The translations under genes were made by a program, and so were the position numbers. The notes beneath the pieces were generated by a model. The model was not told the origin of the DNA, made no database searches, and worked only from the letters and a program-made list of their open reading frames with translations. A stretch of 64,000 bases of DNA from Streptomyces dioscori (lineage in GTDB: Bacteria > Actinomycetota > Actinomycetes > Streptomycetales > Streptomycetaceae): positions 124,001 to 188,000 of the forward strand of contig NZ_KZ679055.1 of NCBI RefSeq assembly GCF_003024195.1, in the 5' to 3' direction. This document shows, one piece after another, positions 55,843 to 64,000 of the stretch; the stretch's first letter is position 1; every line of letters begins with the position of its first letter.

Positions 55843-56628
55843 TCACCGGAGCAGATTGCGCTCTCCGGCCGCAATCTCCGCGCCCAGGGTATTCCCCGGC
55901 GGCGGGAATGGGCAGATGAAGTGGTCCGCGAATGCGCACGGTGGGAGCAGGGCCCGGTTGAAGTCCACCGTCGTGCGCCCCCTGGCGTCGGGCGCCGCAG
56001 GTCGCAGGAACCGGAAGCGGTAACTGCCGTGCCCGCTGGTGGAATCGCCGAAGACGGCCCACAGCGAACCGTCCTCCTGGACCGTCACCTGCAGCGTCAG
56101 CTCCCGGCCGTCCAGAGTGAAGGCGAGTTCCCCGCCGAGCCCGAGCCCCCGCTCGCGCCCGTCGGCGTTCCCCACGCGCACGGTCCGTCTCTCCCCGTAC
56201 GGCGTGAAGCGCCCCGGCACCGACCAGCGCGGGTCGTACGAGGTGGCGTCGATGCCGCGGAACGCCTGCCGGGCAGGTGAGGCGGGGTCGAAGTCGCGTA
56301 CGCCCCAGACACCCTCGCGTACGAGGACGACGAACCGGCGCTCCCCGTACGCGACCCGGGCTTCGCCCGCCGGACCGAGGTCGGCCACCAGCCTGACCTG
56401 GCCGTTCAGGGGCCGTCCGGCCACCAGGACGCCCTCGGACTCCCCCGCCGCGAGCAGCACCGCGCCCCCGTCGAGGGTCCAGCGGCCGGGCATGTCCGGA
56501 ATTCGTCCCTCCGGATGATCTTCGATCCAGTGCGTTCCGCGGAGCGCGAGGGGCCCGTGGGGCGCGGAGACCGTCAGGGTGCGCTGCTCGTGCCAGTGCT
56601 TCCAGTCCTCCGCCGCGTCCGTCGTCAT
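55843..56628 (-). CDS. DUF1684 protein, last gene of the transporter-monooxygenase operon
   Basis: A 261-residue soluble protein of DUF1684. It begins AAEDWKHWHEQRTLTVSAPH, then YGERRFVVLVREGVWGVRDF, GVRDFDPASPARQAFRGIDA, and a conserved C-terminal block VDFNRALLPPCAFADHFICP followed by PFPPPGNTL, the family hallmark with Asn, Cys and Pro. The function is not known; this conserved pocket suggests a ligand or enzyme role. It starts four bases after the preceding LLM gene, so it belongs to the operon that brings in and oxidises a small compound. Confidence 0.85.
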   Translation of the reverse strand: MTTDAAEDWKHWHEQRTLTVSAPHGPLALRGTHWIEDHPEGRIPDMPGRWTLDGGAVLLAAGESEGVLVAGRPLNGQVRLVADLGPAGEARVAYGERRFVVLVREGVWGVRDFDPASPARQAFRGIDATSYDPRWSVPGRFTPYGERRTVRVGNADGRERGLGLGGELAFTLDGRELTLQVTVQEDGSLWAVFGDSTSGHGSYRFRFLRPAAPDARGRTTVDFNRALLPPCAFADHFICPFPPPGNTLGAEIAAGERNLLR

Positions 56629-56632
56629 GCGA

Positions 56633-57643
56633 TCAGCCCTTCCACACGGGTTCCGGCAACCCGAGGTGTGAGCGCAGCGTCGTACCGGTGTATTCCGCAC
56701 GGAACGCGCCACGCTCCTGGAGCAGCGGCACGACCCGGTCCACGAACGCGTCGAGGCCGTCTGTCGCCGGATGCGGTACGAGGACGAAACCGTCGGCCGC
56801 GCCGGCCCGTACGGAGTCCTCGATCCCGGCGGCGACCGACTCCGCCGTGCCGACGAAGGACCACCGGCCGTCCGGCGCCCCGATCCCGGCGGCCCTCTCC
56901 CGCGCCTCGGCGTCCGTGGCGCCGAGTACGACGGTGGCCTCGGCCATGATCTTCAGGTCCGTGCGGTCACGGCCGTACCCGGCGAGTCGGCTCCGCACCT
57001 CGGCGTGGAGCGCACGGCCCGCCGCCGGGGTCCCGTACCGCGTGAGGAGCACCTCGGCGGTGGACGCGGCGAACGCGCGTCCCTCCGGGGAGTCGTCGGC
57101 GGGACGGATGACGACGGGGTGGCCCTGCGGGGAGCGCGGCACGGTGAACTCGCCCGCGATGTCGAAGTGCCGCCCGCGGTGCGCGAACGGGCGCACGACG
57201 CCGTCCGGCGTCCAGGAGTCCCACAACTCCCGTGCCACCTCGACGAATTCGGCGGTACGGGCGAGCGGGTCGGCGGACGCCGCCACGTTCCAGGCGGCCC
57301 GCCCGGCGCTGAGGTGGTCCAACGTGGCCAGCCTGCGGGCGAGTTCGTACGGTTCGTTGGAGGCCGTGTCGACCGTGGCGGCGAGCCCGATCCGCTCGGT
57401 GACGCCGACGAGGGCGTTCAGCACGGTGACCGGCTCGGGCCGTCCGGCCGCGTCCAGGTCGGCGAGGAGGAGGAAGTCGAACAGTCCGCGCTCGGCGGTG
57501 CGCGCGAGACGCTCGAAGGACGCGAAGTCGGCCCCGGCGGTGCTCTCGCCACCTCCGGGGAGGTACGCGGCGAGGTGCACCTGCTCGGGAAGGCGCTGGA
57601 AGGGCTCACGAGGAGGCTGCTCTGCGGGCGTCCGTACGGTCAT
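56633..57643 (-). CDS. LLM-class flavin-dependent monooxygenase
   Basis: A 336-residue luciferase-like TIM-barrel oxygenase using reduced FMN (alkanesulfonate and nitrilotriacetate monooxygenase relatives). VHLAAYLPGGG, GLFDFLLLADLDAAGRPEP, RIGLAATVDTASNEPYELAR and LDHLSAGRAAWNVAASAD are the family landmarks; VIRPADDSPEGRAFAASTAE follows. It probably needs a flavin reductase encoded elsewhere. Its start overlaps the stop of the second LLM gene (ATGA). Context with polar amino acid uptake points to oxidation of a sulfur or nitrogen compound. Confidence 0.9.
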   Translation of the reverse strand: MTVRTPAEQPPREPFQRLPEQVHLAAYLPGGGESTAGADFASFERLARTAERGLFDFLLLADLDAAGRPEPVTVLNALVGVTERIGLAATVDTASNEPYELARRLATLDHLSAGRAAWNVAASADPLARTAEFVEVARELWDSWTPDGVVRPFAHRGRHFDIAGEFTVPRSPQGHPVVIRPADDSPEGRAFAASTAEVLLTRYGTPAAGRALHAEVRSRLAGYGRDRTDLKIMAEATVVLGATDAEARERAAGIGAPDGRWSFVGTAESVAAGIEDSVRAGAADGFVLVPHPATDGLDAFVDRVVPLLQERGAFRAEYTGTTLRSHLGLPEPVWKG

Positions 57644-58617
57644 GACGTTCCCCCTGTCACGGCGTACCGGTGGGCGGGCCTGCCCAGCCCCAGATGCTCG
57701 CGGAGCGTGCTGCCCGGATAGAAGGTGCGGAGGAGTCCGCGGTGCTGGAGCAGCGCGGCCGTGCCGTTGACCAGGCGTTCCAGGTCCCGGCGGGGCTCGA
57801 CCGGGGTGAGGTGGAAGCCGTCGGCGGCACCGGTCTCGTGCCAGGCGGCGATCAGTTCGGCGAGGTCGACGGGTCCGCCGCGGTACAGCGGGCCCTGCGC
57901 GGTCTGACGCGGGCCTCCGCCGCCGTGGCCCGGTTCGGCCGCGCGCTCGCCGTCACCGAGGTCGACGGTGAGGGCGGCGAGGACCCGCAGCTCGTCCGGG
58001 TCCCGGCCGTGGGCGAGCGCGATGGCCTGCAACTCGGCCCGGATCGCCCCCACTTGGGCCGGGTTCGTACCCTGGACCAGAGCCACGTCCGCGTACCGGG
58101 CGGCGGTCGTACGCGCGTGCCGGTCGGTGGCGTCGACGACCCGTACCGGGTGGTGGACAGGGTGCGGGTCCGCACGGTCGGCGCCGGCCCACAGCCGGGC
58201 GGCCACCTCGGCGGCCTGTCCCGCCTCCTGCCACAGCGCGTCGACGGGCGCGGCGTGCCGACGACCGAAGAGGCGGGCCTCGCCCTCGGTGGTCGACACA
58301 TCGATACACCAGCCCGCCCGGCCGCGGCTCACCCGGTCGAGGGTCGCCACGGCGGCCTGGACCTGGAACGGCTCGGTGTGGGTGGTGGTGACGGTCGGCA
58401 CCAGCCCGATGCGGGTCGTGGCGGGCGCGACCCGCGCCAGTACGGCGAGCGCGTCGAACCCCGGCCGAGCGAAGCTGTCGCCCAGGGTCACGAAGTCGAA
58501 GCCGCCGCTCTCCGCGAGCCGCGTCAGCTCGACGTGGACCGAGACGTCGTCGTGGGCCGCCGTCTGGTCGACGGCTGCGGCCAGGTGCAGAAGCCCCCGG
58601 CCGTTCGGTGGCGTCAT
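57640..58617 (-). CDS. Second LLM-class flavin-dependent monooxygenase
   Basis: A 325-residue paralogue with the same barrel pattern: LLHLAAAVDQTAAHD, SGGFDFVTLGDSFARPGFDA, RIGLVPTVTTTHTEPFQVQA, LDRVSRGRAGWCIDVSTTEG. A variable insert near residue 225 (GDGERAAEPGHGGGGPRQ) looks disordered. Sequence identity with its neighbour seems low, so they probably act on different steps or substrates. A hairpin separates it from the substrate-binding protein gene; the stop overlaps the next ATG. Confidence 0.9.
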   Translation of the reverse strand: MTPPNGRGLLHLAAAVDQTAAHDDVSVHVELTRLAESGGFDFVTLGDSFARPGFDALAVLARVAPATTRIGLVPTVTTTHTEPFQVQAAVATLDRVSRGRAGWCIDVSTTEGEARLFGRRHAAPVDALWQEAGQAAEVAARLWAGADRADPHPVHHPVRVVDATDRHARTTAARYADVALVQGTNPAQVGAIRAELQAIALAHGRDPDELRVLAALTVDLGDGERAAEPGHGGGGPRQTAQGPLYRGGPVDLAELIAAWHETGAADGFHLTPVEPRRDLERLVNGTAALLQHRGLLRTFYPGSTLREHLGLGRPAHRYAVTGGTS

Positions 58618-58638
58618 GGGAGGGAGAACCTTTCTGGG

Positions 58639-58680
58639 AGGCCCCCGTGCCGCCGCCGCGACGGCGGCGGCACGGGGCCT
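58639..58680 (-). terminator. Hairpin between the binding-protein and LLM genes
   Basis: A 19-base stem of AGGCCCC-GTGCCGCCGCCG type with one bulged C and a CGA loop. Placed just after the gene for the substrate-binding protein, it may let that gene be expressed more than those downstream, as is common for ABC operons. Confidence 0.65.
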
Positions 58681-58723
58681 AGGTGAAACAGGACGTAGGT
58701 GGAACAGGACGCAGGTGGAAGGG
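58680..58723. repeat. 16-bp tandem repeat
   Basis: TAGGTGAAACAGGACG, TAGGTGGAACAGGACG and CAGGTGGAAGGG follow one another directly after the hairpin, close to the stop of the binding-protein gene. No function is evident. Confidence 0.65.
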
Positions 58724-58731
58724 CTCCGGCG

Positions 58732-59703
58732 TCAGATCTTCGGCAGGCCCGGCGGGTTGATCTCCGACTTCGGGACGGCCTCGCTCGACAGGCCCCAGCG
58801 CTTGAGCACCTTCGCGTAACTGCCGTCCTCGATCACGTGGTTGACGGCGGCGGCGTACGCGTCGACGAGTCCGCTGCCCTTCTTCGTGGTCGCGGCGATC
58901 TTGCCCTGGAGGTCGTCACCGGCGCCCGAGAGCGTGCCGACGATCTCCGACTGCCCGGCGCTGGACACGTGGTACGCGGCCGACGGGCTCGGGCCGAGAT
59001 AGGCGTCGATACGGCCCGACTGGAGAGCCAGGTAGTAGTCCGTGTCCTTCTGGAAGTACTTGATGGAGACGGCCTTGCGACCCGCCTTCTCGTTCTGCTT
59101 GCTCCAGTCGACGAGGATCTTCTCCTGGTTGGTGCCGGAGGAGACGGCGATCGTCCTGCCGGCCACGTCCTCGGGCCCGTCGACCTTCCAGCCGCTGCCC
59201 TTCTTCGCCTCGAACGCGATGTTGTCGAGCCGGTAGGTGGCGAAGTCGTACTTCTCCTTGCGCTCCTCGGTCACGGTGACGTTCGAGAAGACGGCGTCGA
59301 ACTTGCCGCTGTCCAGGCCGACGAAGAGGTTCTCCCAGGAGACCTCGTCGTTGTCGAGCTTCAGGCCGAGCGTGTCGGCGACGAGGGTCGCGAGGTCGAT
59401 CTCGGAGCCGATTCTCGTCTTGTCGTCGGTCGCGTAGAAGCCGAGTGGCGGCGAGGCGTCGGCGCTCTGGCCGAGCTTCAGCGTGCCGCGTTCGCGGATC
59501 GCCGCCGGGACGAGCGCGGCGATCTCGTCGGCCTTCTTGCCGCGGATCCGGTTCTGGTCGGGGCCGATGTTGACGTCGCCGACCTTCTTGGTGCCGGACG
59601 AGCCCGTTCCGGTCGCCGCGTCGCTGTCACCGCCGCAGGCGCTGAGCAGCGGGGCGACGACGAGGGCTGCGACGGAGACGGCGAGGGTGCGTCGGGATGT
59701 CAC
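58732..59703 (-). CDS. Polar amino acid ABC transporter substrate-binding lipoprotein
   Basis: A 323-residue SBP family 3 protein. Lipobox PLLSACGG with Cys23 anchors it to the membrane. The fold begins AIRERGTLKLGQSADASPPL, then GSEIDLATLVADTLGLKLDN, KFDAVFSNVTVTEERKEKYD and LALQSGRIDAYLGPSPSAAY; VSWENLFVGLDSGKFD is typical. It captures an amino acid or derivative for the two permeases. The ligand cannot be inferred from this alone; a sulfur-containing amino acid fits the oxygenase context. Confidence 0.92.
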   Translation of the reverse strand: MTSRRTLAVSVAALVVAPLLSACGGDSDAATGTGSSGTKKVGDVNIGPDQNRIRGKKADEIAALVPAAIRERGTLKLGQSADASPPLGFYATDDKTRIGSEIDLATLVADTLGLKLDNDEVSWENLFVGLDSGKFDAVFSNVTVTEERKEKYDFATYRLDNIAFEAKKGSGWKVDGPEDVAGRTIAVSSGTNQEKILVDWSKQNEKAGRKAVSIKYFQKDTDYYLALQSGRIDAYLGPSPSAAYHVSSAGQSEIVGTLSGAGDDLQGKIAATTKKGSGLVDAYAAAVNHVIEDGSYAKVLKRWGLSSEAVPKSEINPPGLPKI

Positions 59704-59751
59704 GGTGAACTCCTGTGCTGGAAAGGGACGGACGGTGAACGGAGGCGGCCT

Positions 59752-59769
59752 CGACCGGAAAGCCGGTCG
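59752..59769 (-). promoter_or_regulatory. Small hairpin between the ATPase and binding-protein genes
   Basis: CGACCGG and CCGGTCG pair around AAAG. Nearby TCGGCAGGCCGGT occurs twice as a direct repeat. It may protect the binding-protein message from decay. Confidence 0.4.
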
Positions 59770-59828
59770 GCAGGCCGGTAGGGAATCGGCAGGCCGGTGG
59801 AGAAGTTGGTCAGGGAGCGCTCGGGACC

Positions 59829-60656
59829 TCAGAGGACCTTGGAGAGGAAGGCACGGGTGCGCTCGTGCTTCGGCGCGTCGAGTACGTCGCCGGGGGCGCC
59901 CTGTTCGACGATGCGGCCGTCGTCCATGAACACGACGGTGTCCGCGACCTCACGGGCGAAGCCGATCTCGTGCGTGACGACGATCATCGTGGTGCCCTGG
60001 TGGGCCAGGTCCTTGATGACGTCGAGGACTTCGCCGACCAGCTCGGGGTCGAGCGCGGACGTCGGCTCGTCGAAGAGGAGCAGCCTCGGTTCCAGGGCGA
60101 GCGCGCGGGCGATGGCCACCCGCTGCTGCTGTCCGCCGGACAGCTGCTTCGGGTAGGCGTCGGCCTTGTCGGCGAGCCCCACCCGGTCGAGCAGCCTGCG
60201 CGCCGCCTCGGTGACGTCCTTGCGGGACCGCTTCAGCGCGGAGACCGGGGCCTCGACGATGTTGTCCAGGACCGTGAGGTGCGGGAAGAGGTTGAAGTTC
60301 TGGAAGACGAACCCGATCCGGGTGCGCTGCTTGAGGATCTCGCGCTCGCGCAGCTCGTAGAGCTTGTCGCCGGAGCGCCGGTAGCCGACCAGGGAGCCGT
60401 CCACGCTGATCCAGCCCTGGTCGACCTTCTCCAGGTGGTTGATGGTGCGCAGCAGCGTGGACTTGCCGGAGCCGGAGGGGCCGAGGATGACGGTGACCTC
60501 GCCCGCGCGCACCTCCAGGTCGACGCCCTTGAGCACCTCCAGCGAACCGAAGCTCTTGTGGACGGCCCTGACGTCGACCATGGGCGCGGCAGGCCCGTCG
60601 GCCGTGCCGTCGGTGGCGGTGCCAGTGCCGGCGGCAGGGGTGGTGGGCGCGCTCAT
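59829..60656 (-). CDS. Polar amino acid ABC transporter ATP-binding protein
   Basis: A 275-residue ATPase of the HisP/GlnQ type. After an Ala- and Thr-rich N-terminal tail: VDVRAVHKSFGSLEVLKGVD, Walker A LGPSGSGKSTLLRTI, Q-loop GFVFQNFNLFPHLTVLDN, signature LSGGQQQRVAIARALA, Walker B LLLFDEPTSALDPELV and switch VTHEIGFAREVAD. It drives import with two permeases. It starts in the stop of the upstream permease gene (ATGA), so the complex is co-translated. Confidence 0.95.
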   Translation of the reverse strand: MSAPTTPAAGTGTATDGTADGPAAPMVDVRAVHKSFGSLEVLKGVDLEVRAGEVTVILGPSGSGKSTLLRTINHLEKVDQGWISVDGSLVGYRRSGDKLYELREREILKQRTRIGFVFQNFNLFPHLTVLDNIVEAPVSALKRSRKDVTEAARRLLDRVGLADKADAYPKQLSGGQQQRVAIARALALEPRLLLFDEPTSALDPELVGEVLDVIKDLAHQGTTMIVVTHEIGFAREVADTVVFMDDGRIVEQGAPGDVLDAPKHERTRAFLSKVL

Positions 60657-61534
60657 CGGGTGCTTCCCTTCGCGAAGTGGCGTTCGACGTAGTGCTGGAG
60701 GACGGAGAGCGCGGTGGTCAGGAGGATGTACCAGGCCGTGGCGACCATGAGCAGCGGTACGACCCGGCCGTTGCGTCCGTAGATGACCTGGACCTGGTAG
60801 AAGAGCTCGCCGATCGCCATGACGGAGACGATCGAGGTGCCCTTGAAGAGGGAGATCACCTCGTTGGCCGCGTTCGGCAGGATGGAGCGCATCGCCTGCG
60901 GCAGCACAATGCGGCGGATCTGCCGCAGACGTGGGATACCGAGGGCCGCGGCGGCCTCCAACTGGCCGCTGTCGACGGCCAGTACACCCCCGCGCACGAT
61001 CTCGGCGGCGTACGCGGCCTGGTGCAGGGCCAGTCCCAGGACGGCCGCACTCATCGCGCCGACCAGGCCCATCGTGTCGAAGGTGAAGAAGCCCGGCCCG
61101 AAGGGGATGCCGAACTTCAACTCCTTGTAGAGATAGGCGAGGTTGAACCAGAAGAGCAGCTGCACGATCAGCGGGATGGACCGGAAGGCCCAGATGTACG
61201 CGAAGGAGACGGCCTTCAGGAACGGGCTGTCCGAGAGCCGCATGAAGGCGAGGACGATCCCGAGGGCGAAGCCCAACGCCGTACCGTACGCGGTGAGTTG
61301 CAGAGTCACCCAGACGGCCTTGAGGATCACCTCGGCGGTGAAGAACTCGGCGAACACCTCCCATTCCCAGCCGGGGTTGGTGGCGAGGCCGTGGGCGAAC
61401 TGGGCGAGCAGCACCGCGGTCACGATCACGGCGGCCCAGCGCCAGGGGTGCCGCACGGGCACCACCTTGAGCGCGCCGTAGTCCTCGGGCTCGGCCGGCG
61501 CCTTGACGAAGGGTGGATCACTGGTCAGCGACAT
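60653..61534 (-). CDS. Polar amino acid ABC transporter permease
   Basis: A 293-residue HisMQ-type permease. About five to six membrane segments; VWVTLQLTAYGTALGFALGI is the typical first block, then SIPLIVQLLFWFNLAYLYKE and the cytoplasmic EAA loop in EAAAALGIPRLRQIRRIVLP, which contacts the ATPase. It has an extended N-terminus with one additional hydrophobic segment (WAAVIVTAVLLAQFAHGLA), as in some actinobacterial permeases. It pairs with the permease at the window edge; together they probably form a heterodimer. Confidence 0.93.
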   Translation of the reverse strand: MSLTSDPPFVKAPAEPEDYGALKVVPVRHPWRWAAVIVTAVLLAQFAHGLATNPGWEWEVFAEFFTAEVILKAVWVTLQLTAYGTALGFALGIVLAFMRLSDSPFLKAVSFAYIWAFRSIPLIVQLLFWFNLAYLYKELKFGIPFGPGFFTFDTMGLVGAMSAAVLGLALHQAAYAAEIVRGGVLAVDSGQLEAAAALGIPRLRQIRRIVLPQAMRSILPNAANEVISLFKGTSIVSVMAIGELFYQVQVIYGRNGRVVPLLMVATAWYILLTTALSVLQHYVERHFAKGSTR

Positions 61535-61636
61535 GGGGTCCTCGGGGCGGAAGGAGGGAACGGGGTGCGCGGTGCGGGCGCGGGGTGCGCCGTGGGCGCG
61601 GGTGCGGTGAACGCGCCTGCGGCTGCGGGGCGCTGG

Positions 61637-63508
61637 TTACGCGGCGGTGGCGCGACAGGAGAGGTCGCGCAGGAACGCCAGCGCGGCCCGCGCGGTGGCG
61701 TCGTTCTGCCGGAAGGCGGGCCCTCCGGTACGGGGCCGGGTGAAGGCGCCGGAACCCCGGGCGTCGGTGTGCGGGCCGAGCGCGAAGCGCCGTGGGTGCG
61801 GGGCGCCGGACCGGTCGAGGACGCGTCCGTCGGCGGGGTCCACGGCGAGCAGGCCCTCGGGCGTCGCGGCGGCCCCTTCGGCGTACAGCTCGCGCAGCAG
61901 GGTGTCGCGGGTCCGCTCGACCGTGGGGTGCGGCAGCCGTGCCTCGACGAGGGCGCGGGCCTCGACGTACTCGTCGGGCACGGTGGTGGTCGTGGCGCGG
62001 AAGACCCCGTCCGCGGCCGTCACGGTCATGCCGGCGCCGAGGAAGTTCAGTACGCCCGCCCGTGACAGGGCGAGCATCTGCCGCAGCCTCGGTCCGGGCG
62101 GCCCCGAGGCGAGGTAGCTGAAGAAGCCGTGCCACCAGGGCCCGATGTCGCCGAGTCGCACCAACTGCCCGTAGACGGACAGGAGTCCGAGGAACACGGC
62201 CAGGTCGGGGCTGTGCGCGGGATCGTGCCGCCGGGCGAGGTCCCCTTCGATGTAGGCGCGCAGACCGTCCTGGAGCGTGTCGTACGAGGGATGGCGTACG
62301 CCGTCCAGGGGGTGGTCGAGCGCCGCCAGATCCAGGCGGTCGGCGGGGTCGGGCACGGCGGCGGCGACCAGCGCACGGAGCTCGGCGCCGCCTGTCCCGC
62401 CTGCCCCGTCCGTTCCGCCTGTTCCGCCCGCGTCGTCGACGGCTGCGCACTTCTCGTAGCGCCGCTCGAAGTCGGTCCAGGGCATGGCCGTGCGGTCGGG
62501 GTGGGCCGCGAACAGCCGGTGGTAGTGGGCGAGGCCCAGCTCCTTCTCGACCAGCGGCCACACGTCCCGCCGGAAGTCGAACCCACCGGGCCTCGCCAGC
62601 AGTTCATCGACCTCACCGGGCCCGAAGAACCGTGGCAGCGGCGGGCGTTCGCCGGTCCAGTCGTAGCCGATCTTCGAGTGGTACGGGACCCCGCGCCGCG
62701 ACCCGACGTACAGCACGGGCTCCCGCCCGGACGCCCGGTACGTCAACCCCCCGTCCGCATCGGTCTCGTAGCGGCCACCGCGGCCTTCCGTGAGGAGGAC
62801 CATCAGGTCGACGAAGGCGAGCCCGAAGCCGCGTACGAGCACCGGCTCACCGGCGCCGAGGGCGGACAGATCGCTGTCGGCGGTGAAGTCGGGCGGCAGA
62901 TGGACGAGGTCGTGCGCACGGGCGTACGCGGCCAACTCACGCTGTTCCGAGTCGAGTTCCGCGTCAAGATGACCGAGGGCGAGGACGACGAGGTCGGCAA
63001 GGAGCGGACGCGGCACGCCCTCCAGCCACACCTGCTGACGGCCCTCGCGCGGACCCCCGACCCGCACGGCGCGGTGGGGGTGGTGACGGACCCGGATGCC
63101 CGGCGGGAGGGCGGCGACGGTCCGCTCGTACACCCAGCGCATATAGGCGCCCTGCCGCTGCCGGTCCGCGAAGTGGCGTCCGTCCAGTTCGGCCCACTCG
63201 TGCAGGGTGGGGCCCTCCCGTACGGGTCCGGCCATGTCCACGGTGTCGTCGGTGAACATGGTGACGTCCTGGGCCTGCGAGTTCATCCACAGCAGCGGTG
63301 GCTGCTCCTCGCGCCAGATGCGTCCGCCGCCCGGCGGATACGGGTCGACGAGATGCACGTCGAGCCCCGAACCGGCGTACAGCTCGGGCGCGTTGGCGGC
63401 GATCCGCTCCAGCAGCCCGGTCCCGCGCGGCCCGGCGCCCACGATCACCAGCGACGGGCGCACCGCACCCGTCCCGCCCGCGCCGCCTGTTCCGCCCGCC
63501 CCGCTCAT
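61637..63508 (-). CDS. FAD/NAD(P)-binding protein (PF13454-like oxidoreductase)
   Basis: A 623-residue protein. PSLVIVGAGPRGTGLLERIA is an FAD-binding Rossmann motif; VHLVDPYPPGGGRIW and LLWMNSQAQDVTMFTDD follow, then VVLALGHLDAEL and GEPVLVRGFGLAFVDLMVLL as in this family. The C-terminal 200 residues (LRALVAAAVPDPADRLDLAA onwards) are helical, with no known motif. A GGTGGTDGAGGTGG run near 385 is low complexity. It may supply reduced flavin or oxidise the imported compound. It is set between two permease genes, overlapping the first (ATGA), an unusual place for an enzyme gene. Confidence 0.88.
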   Translation of the reverse strand: MSGAGGTGGAGGTGAVRPSLVIVGAGPRGTGLLERIAANAPELYAGSGLDVHLVDPYPPGGGRIWREEQPPLLWMNSQAQDVTMFTDDTVDMAGPVREGPTLHEWAELDGRHFADRQRQGAYMRWVYERTVAALPPGIRVRHHPHRAVRVGGPREGRQQVWLEGVPRPLLADLVVLALGHLDAELDSEQRELAAYARAHDLVHLPPDFTADSDLSALGAGEPVLVRGFGLAFVDLMVLLTEGRGGRYETDADGGLTYRASGREPVLYVGSRRGVPYHSKIGYDWTGERPPLPRFFGPGEVDELLARPGGFDFRRDVWPLVEKELGLAHYHRLFAAHPDRTAMPWTDFERRYEKCAAVDDAGGTGGTDGAGGTGGAELRALVAAAVPDPADRLDLAALDHPLDGVRHPSYDTLQDGLRAYIEGDLARRHDPAHSPDLAVFLGLLSVYGQLVRLGDIGPWWHGFFSYLASGPPGPRLRQMLALSRAGVLNFLGAGMTVTAADGVFRATTTTVPDEYVEARALVEARLPHPTVERTRDTLLRELYAEGAAATPEGLLAVDPADGRVLDRSGAPHPRRFALGPHTDARGSGAFTRPRTGGPAFRQNDATARAALAFLRDLSCRATAA

Positions 63509-64000
63509 CGCGCGCGCTCCGAACCGCGTCCGTAGTGCCGCTCCACGTAGTACTGGCCGACGCTGAGCACGGAGGTGACGATGATGTACCAGAGCGTGGC
63601 CACCATCAGGAGCGGGATGACTTGGTAGGTGCGGTGGTAGACGAGCTGCACCGAGTAGAGCAGGTCCTGCACGGCGATCACGCTGATGATCGAGGTGCCC
63701 TTCAGCGTCCCGATCAGCATGTTCCCTGCCGGCGGCACGATGGAACGCATGGCCTGAGGCAGCACGATCTTCCACCAGCGGCGCCATCGGCTCAGCCCGA
63801 GCGCCTCGGCGGCCTCGATCTGGCCCCGGTCGACGGAGAGGATGCCGCCGCGTACGACCTCGGCGGCGTACGCGGCCTCATGCAGGGTGAGGCCGATGAT
63901 CGCGACCGTGACCGGGCCGAGCAGATTCACCGTCTTCACGCCGAAGAGCGTCGGGTAGAGCGCCCCGATGTTGAACCAGAACAGCAGCTGCACCAGGATC
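63505..64000 (-). CDS. Polar amino acid ABC transporter permease, N-terminus beyond the window
   Basis: The C-terminal 164 or so residues of a HisMQ-type permease: LVQLLFWFNIGALYPTLFGV, LTLHEAAYAAEVVRGGILSV, and the EAA loop in AAEALGLSRWRRWWKIVLPQ; then VQDLLYSVQLVYHRTYQVIP and TSVLSVGQYYVERHYGRGSE. It closely resembles the second permease in the same operon and probably arose by duplication. Frame is open to base 64000, so the start is outside. Confidence 0.92.
   Translation of the reverse strand, partial: ILVQLLFWFNIGALYPTLFGVKTVNLLGPVTVAIIGLTLHEAAYAAEVVRGGILSVDRGQIEAAEALGLSRWRRWWKIVLPQAMRSIVPPAGNMLIGTLKGTSIISVIAVQDLLYSVQLVYHRTYQVIPLLMVATLWYIIVTSVLSVGQYYVERHYGRGSERAR

Noticed and set aside
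1..64000. CRISPR arrays, tRNA, rRNA, insertion sequences and prophage genes
   Set aside because: No regularly spaced repeats, no cloverleaf or conserved RNA sequence, and no transposase, integrase or phage motifs were seen on either strand.

Overview
The window is a stretch of chromosome from a Streptomyces-type actinomycete. GC content is very high, GTG and TTG starts are common, and several genes look leaderless. The gene content fits: streptogrisin-type proteases, a subtilisin-type protease, an AA10 polysaccharide monooxygenase with a LAETG sortase signal, homogentisate dioxygenase, a DnaE2/ImuB-like pair and a Pkn-type kinase. From memory, unchecked, the order resembles the hmgA-to-dnaE2 part of the S. 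coelicolor core chromosome. I see no tRNA, rRNA, insertion sequence, prophage or CRISPR array.

Layout. 1-9.9 kb (minus strand): alcohol and aldehyde dehydrogenases, an orphan sugar-type ABC ATPase, an MFS exporter, a CitMHS citrate-metal symporter, a molybdopterin oxidoreductase and a TetR regulator. 10-16.4 kb: a lipoprotein, hmgA, a GntR/UTRA regulator, an orphan type ISP specificity-like protein, a class III CoA-transferase and an 89-aa protein. 16.5-23.1 kb: a SigK-like ECF sigma factor with its RskA-like zinc anti-sigma factor, divergent from a DUF4331, TPR and NicO-like operon; matching CCATCC/CCGAAT-type promoters face both ways. 23.2-27.2 kb: Ser/Thr kinase, GDSL esterase, subtilisin-like protease. 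27.4-37.6 kb: a glycan cluster (membrane protein, CelD-like acyltransferase, two GT2 enzymes, deacetylase, a 1333-aa fusion of a flippase-like and a polymerase-like half) with a convergent GH39-like glycosidase. 37.8-44.7 kb: AAA ATPase, small regulator, acetyltransferases, DUF402, a methyltransferase behind two tandem DNA-damage-type promoters, LPMO and lipase. 45.1-49.8 kb: imuB-like and dnaE2 with two LexA-type boxes. 49.9-55.6 kb: membrane protein, two streptogrisins, an SPFH protein, and an alpha/beta hydrolase that lacks its serine. 55.8-64 kb: a minus-strand operon joining a polar amino acid ABC transporter, an FAD/NAD(P) protein, two LLM flavin monooxygenases and DUF1684.

Three themes link the genes. 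Envelope and extracellular functions dominate (proteases, esterases, LPMO, glycan assembly, the SigK regulon). DNA-damage control appears at two loci with different operator types (PafBC-like and LexA-like). A GC-rich dispersed repeat with the core GGGGCGCGGGGAAC sits in at least seven intergenic regions, mostly at gene ends, where it forms strong hairpins.
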